Program-made: the position numbers and the translations under genes | In this document: positions 59,680 to 64,000 of the stretch, in pieces | Layout of the letters: each line of letters opens with the position of its first letter | Numbering within the stretch: position 1 is the stretch's first letter | NCBI RefSeq assembly: GCF_004785685.1 | Contig: NZ_SRPF01000003.1 | Location: 186,001-250,000, forward strand | Reading direction: 5' to 3' | Length of the DNA stretch: 64,000 bases | Source of the DNA: Marinobacter confluentis | Lineage (GTDB): Bacteria; Pseudomonadota; Gammaproteobacteria; Pseudomonadales; Oleiphilaceae | The notes under the pieces: generated by a model | What the model was told of the DNA's origin: nothing | Databases searched by the model: none | The model's input: only the letters and a program-made list of their open reading frames with translations

Positions 59680-61125
59680 CTAGAGAAAGGCGCCGACACT
59701 GATCACCACCGTGATGAACACGGTGAGAATCAGCAGCAGCGGCCAGATGAAGGCCAACCAGCGGTCGTAGGACACACGGCCGATCGCCAGGCCGCCAACC
59801 ACGACGGCAAAGGTCGGATTAATCAGGTTCACCAGTCCATTAGCGGACTGATAGGCAGTGACCACCAGATCCCGACCCACGTTGGCAAAGTCGGCCAATG
59901 GCGCGAGAATGGGCATGGAAAGGACCGCCAGGCCGGAGGAAGACGGCACAAAGAAGCTCATGCCCACTTCGATCCAGAACATCAGGTTGATAAACGCCAG
60001 TTCCGGCAAGCCGCCCAGGGTGGTTTCAGCACTGTGCAGAATGGTGTCGGCAATCATGCCCTGCTCCATGATCACCACGATGCCGCGAGCCAGCCCCACG
60101 ACCAGGGCGACACCGAGCAAATCCCGGGCACCGTCGACAAAGCTTCCGGTCAGCCTCTTCTCCCCCAGCCTCGCGATCAAGCCGATCACGATGGCCGCTC
60201 CGAAGAATAACGAACCCATCTGCGCCATCCACCAGCCCTGGGAGGACACGCCCCAGATCATCACGATGAACGTGAGCGCAAAGATCACCAGGGCGATTTT
60301 CTGGGTGCCCGTCAGCTCGAAATTATCCAGCTCGTCGTGGCCCTGAAGGAACAGTTTACGATGGGCATCTCTCTGGCTGGCAACCACCGAGCGGGACGGG
60401 TCCCCCTTGACCCGATGGGCATACCGCATAACGTAAGCCGCACAGATGATAAGACCACCAATGAGAAGCACGAATCGCAGCACGATTCCGTCAGTAAAGG
60501 GAATATCAGCGGCGTTGGACGCAATCACAGTGGCAAACGGATTGATGGTAGAACCCAGCACACCGATACCGGCACCCACCAGAATGATCGCCACCCCTGT
60601 CACTGCGTCATACCCCGCCGAGATCATCACGGGAATCAGGATGGCGTAGAACGCCAGGGTCTCTTCCGCCATGCCGTAGGTTGTGCCCCCGAGAGCGAAC
60701 AGCGTCATCAATATCGGGATCATCCATATCTCGCGCCCTTCCAGCCGGTGCATGGCGCTGCGGATACCTGTATCGATGGCGCCCGTCGCGTTCATCACAC
60801 CAAGGAAACCACCCAGGAACAGAACAAACAGAGCGACATCAATGGCGTTGGCCGCGTAGCTGTGCGGATCATAGAAGCCCTCCGTGGGCGCCAGCATCAC
60901 ATCTACGAAGCCCTGGGGGTTGGGATCAACTTCCTGATAGGTACCGGGCACGGCAACTTCCCGCCCCACCTCCTCATTCATGGCGCGCTCATATTGCCCA
61001 GCGGGGATTATCCAGGTCAGAGCAGCAACCAGAATAATGAGTAAAAACAGAATGGTATACGCGGTAGGGAATCGTGTGACCAGATCTTCTTCTGGATTCT
61101 TTGAGGGACTATTTACATCAGTCAT
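59680..61125 (-). CDS. YfcC family transporter, probable arginine/ornithine exchanger
   Basis: A 481-residue membrane protein with about twelve helices, starting [25 protein letters not shown]. The pattern ([19 protein letters not shown], and [20 protein letters not shown]) is that of the YfcC/ArcD2-like group. As first gene of the arginine deiminase operon it most likely swaps outside arginine for inside ornithine, but this is inference from position. The ATG at 61125 follows AGGAGG; the frame's earlier start has no ribosome site. Confidence 0.85.
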   Translation of the reverse strand: MTDVNSPSKNPEEDLVTRFPTAYTILFLLIILVAALTWIIPAGQYERAMNEEVGREVAVPGTYQEVDPNPQGFVDVMLAPTEGFYDPHSYAANAIDVALFVLFLGGFLGVMNATGAIDTGIRSAMHRLEGREIWMIPILMTLFALGGTTYGMAEETLAFYAILIPVMISAGYDAVTGVAIILVGAGIGVLGSTINPFATVIASNAADIPFTDGIVLRFVLLIGGLIICAAYVMRYAHRVKGDPSRSVVASQRDAHRKLFLQGHDELDNFELTGTQKIALVIFALTFIVMIWGVSSQGWWMAQMGSLFFGAAIVIGLIARLGEKRLTGSFVDGARDLLGVALVVGLARGIVVIMEQGMIADTILHSAETTLGGLPELAFINLMFWIEVGMSFFVPSSSGLAVLSMPILAPLADFANVGRDLVVTAYQSANGLVNLINPTFAVVVGGLAIGRVSYDRWLAFIWPLLLILTVFITVVISVGAFL

Positions 61126-61169
61126 TTGGCGCCTCCTGCGATAAATGGACACTGATGGATCAGCGCACT

Positions 61170-61188
61170 AAGTATAGCTTCAATACTT
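61170..61188. promoter_or_regulatory. Inverted repeat over the likely -10 of the arginine deiminase operon
   Basis: AAGTAT (61170-61175) and ATACTT (61183-61188) are inverted around seven bases. On the minus strand the repeat contains TATACT (61171-61176), a good -10 about 45 bases before the antiporter start. A repressor binding here could block transcription. No FNR/ANR-type TTGAT-N4-ATCAA site is visible in the gap. Confidence 0.45.
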
Positions 61189-61263
61189 GTTTTAGCGAGA
61201 TCTCAAACAAACAACCATGCAGCAATGCCGGATACCTCCCCTGTATCGTCCAAATCCATCATC

Positions 61264-61680
61264 TTATTTGCCGCTTTTAGGGGCATACGCGGCCTCGAAT
61301 TGAGGCAGGTCGTCGTTGATGGGCCACCAATTGGCTTTTGATCCCGTGTAGGAATGAGCTACCGGCTTTGACGACAACGACTCATTGATCAGCCCTGCGC
61401 GAATTCGAAGCACACCCGGCAGAGCGTCTTTTCTGCTGTAGATCGGCGATCCGCAATTACGACAAAAAACTCTCTGCTTGCCAGGCGACGCCTCAAAGGA
61501 TTTGAGTAACTCGGCGCCGCTATCCAACTGGAAAGCAGATTCTTTCACAGGGATATTTGTTGCGAACGGCGTGCCCTGGGCTTTGCGGCATTGAGAGCAA
61601 TGACACACCTGAATGGGTTCCAGTTCGGCCTGGATCTGAAAGTGGACCCCGCCGCATAAACAATTGCCTGTATACACCAT
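61264..61680 (-). CDS. GFA family zinc-binding protein (CENP-V/GFA domain)
   Basis: A 138-residue protein. Zinc ligands appear in order: CLCGGVHF near the start, CHCSQCRKAQGTPF, and FCRNCGSPIYS, the standard GFA pattern. Some relatives were described as glutathione-dependent formaldehyde-activating enzyme, but most are of unknown role and may bind other thiols. It is monocistronic, 138 bases from the antiporter start, at the point where the sequence turns to accessory-looking genes. Confidence 0.87.
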   Translation of the reverse strand: MVYTGNCLCGGVHFQIQAELEPIQVCHCSQCRKAQGTPFATNIPVKESAFQLDSGAELLKSFEASPGKQRVFCRNCGSPIYSRKDALPGVLRIRAGLINESLSSKPVAHSYTGSKANWWPINDDLPQFEAAYAPKSGK

Positions 61681-61771
61681 GCCTCCTTTTGCCTTGCGCG
61701 GAGCACTGCGGCGTCCCGACAGGGACGTCCGGAAGCCCTGGCCGTGAGATACTAAAGATCGCCGCCGATTT

Positions 61772-62389
61772 TTAAGCGTTTGCTATCAGATAGGATCCTG
61801 CTCCGACCATCAAACCACCAGCCGCAACTTTAACTGCATGTTCTGCCCGATGATTGATGACGAAGGACGCAACGACCCCTGCAAAATAGGCGTAGCCCAA
61901 TTTGACACCACCAACTGCGACGATGGTTATCACCGCAATTATCGCTATATCCATTGCCCCGATAGTGGCCAGATCAACGAAAGCGGGAAACAAACTCGCA
62001 TAGAAAAATATAGCCTTTAAATCACCGAGGGTGAGGAATAATCCAGAGAGGAAGCTCGCTGATAGTTTCGACGCTGACCGACCAGAATCCTCTAACTGCA
62101 ATGACGCTTTCGATCTGATGAGGCTTATACCAAACCAGATGAGATACGCGCCTGCTAGATATCTCAGGATCAAGAAAAAGCTGCCCGCAACTTCTGCCAG
62201 CGCAGCCATTCCTAAAACAGCCAGAAACACGAAAACAAGATCACCGGCGACAATACCCGCCGCAACAGCACTACCGTTTAAGAACCCCGCAGAGGAGGAG
62301 CGAGCAACGACTAACGCGACACTCGTGCTTGGAACTAGCGCTAAAGCGGCCATTGCTCCAAAAAGAGCTAATATTTCAAGCAGACTCAT
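61772..62389 (-). CDS. LysE/RhtB family amino acid exporter
   Basis: A 205-residue membrane protein with six helices. ALVPSTSVALVVARSSSAGF holds the family's N-terminal P-G-P-like turn in altered form, and YLAGAYLIWFGISLIRSKA and LGDLKAIFFYASLFPAFV the middle repeat. It exports an amino acid or a small metabolite. The ATG at 62389 follows AGGGATC. Two sampled 60-base stretches are near 50 percent GC, well below the arcA region, suggesting recent arrival. Confidence 0.83.
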   Translation of the reverse strand: MSLLEILALFGAMAALALVPSTSVALVVARSSSAGFLNGSAVAAGIVAGDLVFVFLAVLGMAALAEVAGSFFLILRYLAGAYLIWFGISLIRSKASLQLEDSGRSASKLSASFLSGLFLTLGDLKAIFFYASLFPAFVDLATIGAMDIAIIAVITIVAVGGVKLGYAYFAGVVASFVINHRAEHAVKVAAGGLMVGAGSYLIANA

Positions 62390-62489
62390 AGTGATCCCTG
62401 TGTTTAACGCTGAGGCAACCGGCGCCGGAGCGCCAGCAAACGATTCGGACTCGCTTCTGGTCGGCAGCCAGCTCATTGTCAGTGTTATT

Positions 62490-62528
62490 AGGTTAGATGA
62501 ACATTAATGCCCGGTGAAATGCTAACCT
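62490..62528. promoter_or_regulatory. Inverted repeat between the exporter and MDR genes
   Basis: AGGTTAG (62490-62496) and CTAACCT (62522-62528) are exact inverted copies 25 bases apart, in the 207-base gap between divergent genes. This could be an operator or an RNA stem ahead of the reductase gene. Evidence is pattern only. Confidence 0.4.
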
Positions 62529-62596
62529 GACCCCAGTTTTCCGCTGCGATCAGGTAGTCCAGCGATGCGGCCCACCTAACTTTTTCAGGAGAAAAA

Positions 62597-63724
62597 ATGT
62601 CGGACACCAACATCGAACTTACTTCCACCATTAGCGAAGACAACAAACTGGAAGTTGCCCTGCGCGAGATCGAGATCCCGCAGCCGGGCGACAACCAAGT
62701 GGTCATCCGCATCGAAGCCGCTCCCATCAACCCGTCTGACCTGGGCGTGATGTTCAGCGCGGCCGATATGACGACGGCCAGCCAGTCCGGTAGCGCCGAT
62801 CGCCCGGTCATCAGTGCCGATGTCCCGGCCAAGTTCATGGGTGCCGTTAAAAAGCGGGTTGGCAAGCCCATTCCCGTCGGCAACGAAGGCGCCGGTACAG
62901 TCGTCGCTGCTGGCTCATCAGCCGCTGCACAAAGCCTGATGGGCAAAACCGTCGCGGTCATTGGCGGTGGTAGCTACCGCAAATATCTCTGCGCCAATGT
63001 TCAAAACTGTCTGGAACTGGAGCCGGGCACGACTGCCGCCGAAGGCGCTTCAAGCTTTGTGAATCCGCTGACGGCATTGGCCATGGTAGAAACCATGCGA
63101 GCTGAAGGCCACAAGGCTATCGTTCACGCGGCCGCCGCCTCTAACCTCGGACAAATGCTCAACCGCATCTGCATCGCCGACGGGATCGACCTGGTCAATA
63201 TCGTCCGCAAGCCGGAACAGGAAACATTGCTGCGCGATATGGGCGCCAAATACGTGGTCAACTCCAGTAGCGACAGCTTTATGGCCGACCTGACCGAAGC
63301 CCTTATCGAAACCGGCGCTACCATCGCCTTCGACCCTATCGGTGGCGGCAGATTGGCCAGTGATATTCTCACCAGCATGGAAGCCGCGGTCTCTCGCAAC
63401 ATGACGGAATACAGCGTGTATGGATCTGACATCTACAAGCAGGTGTATATCTATGGCGCCCTTGATCGTGGCCCGATCACGCTGAACCGCACGTTTGGTT
63501 TTGCCTGGGGTGTGAACGGCTTTCTACTGTTCAATGTATTGGGAAAGCTGGGCAAGGAAACCAACATCGCCATGCGCAAACGCATAGCCGCCGAGATCAA
63601 GACCACCTTCGCCAGCCACTACACGCACGAAGTATCCCTGGCCGGTGCCCTACAACTGGATGCGATCTCGGTTTACGGCAAACAGGCGACCGGGGAGAAG
63701 TTCCTGATCAAACCACAGAGCTAA
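62597..63724 (+). CDS. MDR superfamily zinc-independent alcohol dehydrogenase / quinone reductase-like protein
   Basis: A 375-residue protein. The N-terminal GroES-like part reads IEAAPINPSDLGVMF and VGNEGAGTVVAAGSS; the C-terminal Rossmann part has IVHAAAASNLGQMLNRIC, a variant of the nucleotide motif. Cys and His zinc ligands of true alcohol dehydrogenases are absent, so it is a reductase of the quinone or enoyl type, probably NADPH-linked. The ATG follows TCAGGAGAAAAA. It lies next to an IS110-type element and is the last whole gene. Confidence 0.83.
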   Translation: MSDTNIELTSTISEDNKLEVALREIEIPQPGDNQVVIRIEAAPINPSDLGVMFSAADMTTASQSGSADRPVISADVPAKFMGAVKKRVGKPIPVGNEGAGTVVAAGSSAAAQSLMGKTVAVIGGGSYRKYLCANVQNCLELEPGTTAAEGASSFVNPLTALAMVETMRAEGHKAIVHAAAASNLGQMLNRICIADGIDLVNIVRKPEQETLLRDMGAKYVVNSSSDSFMADLTEALIETGATIAFDPIGGGRLASDILTSMEAAVSRNMTEYSVYGSDIYKQVYIYGALDRGPITLNRTFGFAWGVNGFLLFNVLGKLGKETNIAMRKRIAAEIKTTFASHYTHEVSLAGALQLDAISVYGKQATGEKFLIKPQS

Positions 63725-63916
63725 GGTTCAGGGTCTAGCTGCAAGGCCATTCCAGGGCACTGGAGTCAGATGTGCTCTTCTCGCCCTGGAGTGGTTAAAA
63801 AGCAGCACGCTTTTGGCGTCGGGTTGACTGCCCTGATACTGATTGAGCCTTCTCCCCAGCCCAGCGGTTGCCCGCTAAGCTGGAAGGCGACCAAGCACTA
63901 CAAGGGAGAAGACTCA
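63725..63916 (+). ncRNA. Structured segment before an IS110-family transposase, candidate bridge-RNA region
   Basis: No coding sequence is present, but inverted repeats crowd in: CCAGGGC/GCCCTGG (63752-63758, 63783-63789), AAAAGC/GCTTTT (63798-63803, 63809-63814), AGCGG/CCGCT nested in CCAGC/GCTGG at about 63854-63883, and an outer GAGCCTTCTCCC/GGGAGAAGACTC pair ending at the start codon. IS110-family elements of the IS621 type encode their bridge RNA in the left-end region ahead of the transposase. The element's left boundary is not visible. Confidence 0.45.
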
Positions 63917-64000
63917 ATGAACTTTTACCATAGCACCCACCGTCATTATTGTGGAATCGACCTGCACGCCCGCAGCCTGTATGTCTGCATCATCGACCAG
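63917..64000 (+). mobile_element. IS110-family transposase, first 28 codons (3' end outside window)
   Basis: The ATG at 63917 opens a frame running to the window edge, with GGGAGAAG as ribosome site. YCGIDLHARSLYVCIIDQ is the N-terminal signature of IS110 transposases (RuvC-like DEDD domain), in which the Asp of GIDLH is the first catalytic residue. The element moves by a seeking mechanism without conventional terminal repeats. Completeness and right end cannot be judged. Confidence 0.83.

Noticed and set aside
57086-59683. 865-codon open frame on the plus strand opposite arcB and arcA
   Set aside because: It is an antisense shadow: His/Gln/Gly-rich composition with no recognisable domain, while both minus-strand genes have complete catalytic motifs.
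61126-61263. ANR/FNR site controlling the arginine deiminase operon
   Set aside because: The nearest pattern, CTGATGGATCAG, has a two-base centre instead of four, and TTGAGATCTCGCTAA lacks the right half.

Overview
The window looks like chromosome from a marine gammaproteobacterium close to Marinobacter. This is an inference from overall protein resemblance, GC-rich codon use, a Na+-type PomA/PomB motor pair, Pel polysaccharide export, an Anbu operon and a DASH cryptochrome. Genes are densely packed, and no gene-free stretch exceeds about 300 bases. I saw no rRNA, tRNA or CRISPR array.

Layout. 1-2.7 kb: the 3' end of pelG (Pel exopolysaccharide export), an HD-GYP c-di-GMP phosphodiesterase and a hotdog thioesterase. 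2.8-6.9 kb: a zinc-limitation cluster with a broken CobW GTPase gene diverging from a DUF1826 protein, a histidine-rich porin, and a ZnuA-like/ZnuB-like pair. Zur-like palindromes lie in the divergent gap and before the porin. 6.8-13.8 kb: an RNase J-like enzyme, a DJ-1/PfpI protein, small thioesterase and NTF2 genes, then an electrophile-defence block (frmA, nemR, nemA, SDR) with two related operator-like sites. 13.8-17.8 kb: DASH cryptochrome, a small unknown protein, a retinol-saturase-like FAD enzyme and a TIGR03643 protein. 17.7-22.1 kb: fructosamine-kinase-like protein, YkvA protein, pomAB, and an ammonium transporter behind a well-spaced sigma54-type promoter.

22.3-26.3 kb holds a tight four-gene operon: circularly permuted ATP-grasp, alpha-E protein, transglutaminase and the proteasome-like Anbu protease. 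It has its own candidate promoter, an upstream palindrome and a terminator. 26.3-34.8 kb is a run of export genes on the minus strand: an RND pump with its adaptor, and an ABC transporter with a lipocalin-like lipoprotein. 34.9-43.8 kb: a membrane diguanylate cyclase, a SulP transporter with a persulfide-dioxygenase-like enzyme, cobS, Tag-like and HhH-GPD DNA glycosylases, mntP and a chemoreceptor. 43.9-49.6 kb: a molybdopterin oxidoreductase and a large surface protein with calcium-binding repeats and a GlyGly-CTERM tail.

49.6-61.1 kb reads as an energy and low-oxygen block: a beta-CASP nuclease, a divergent phosphoketolase-like enzyme, and a five-gene minus-strand operon of antiporter, arginine deiminase, ornithine carbamoyltransferase, carbamate kinase and a P-type cation ATPase. 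The last 3 kb (GFA protein, LysE exporter, MDR reductase) partly has lower GC. It ends in the first codons of an IS110-family transposase, preceded by about 190 bases rich in inverted repeats, a candidate for the element's bridge-RNA end.
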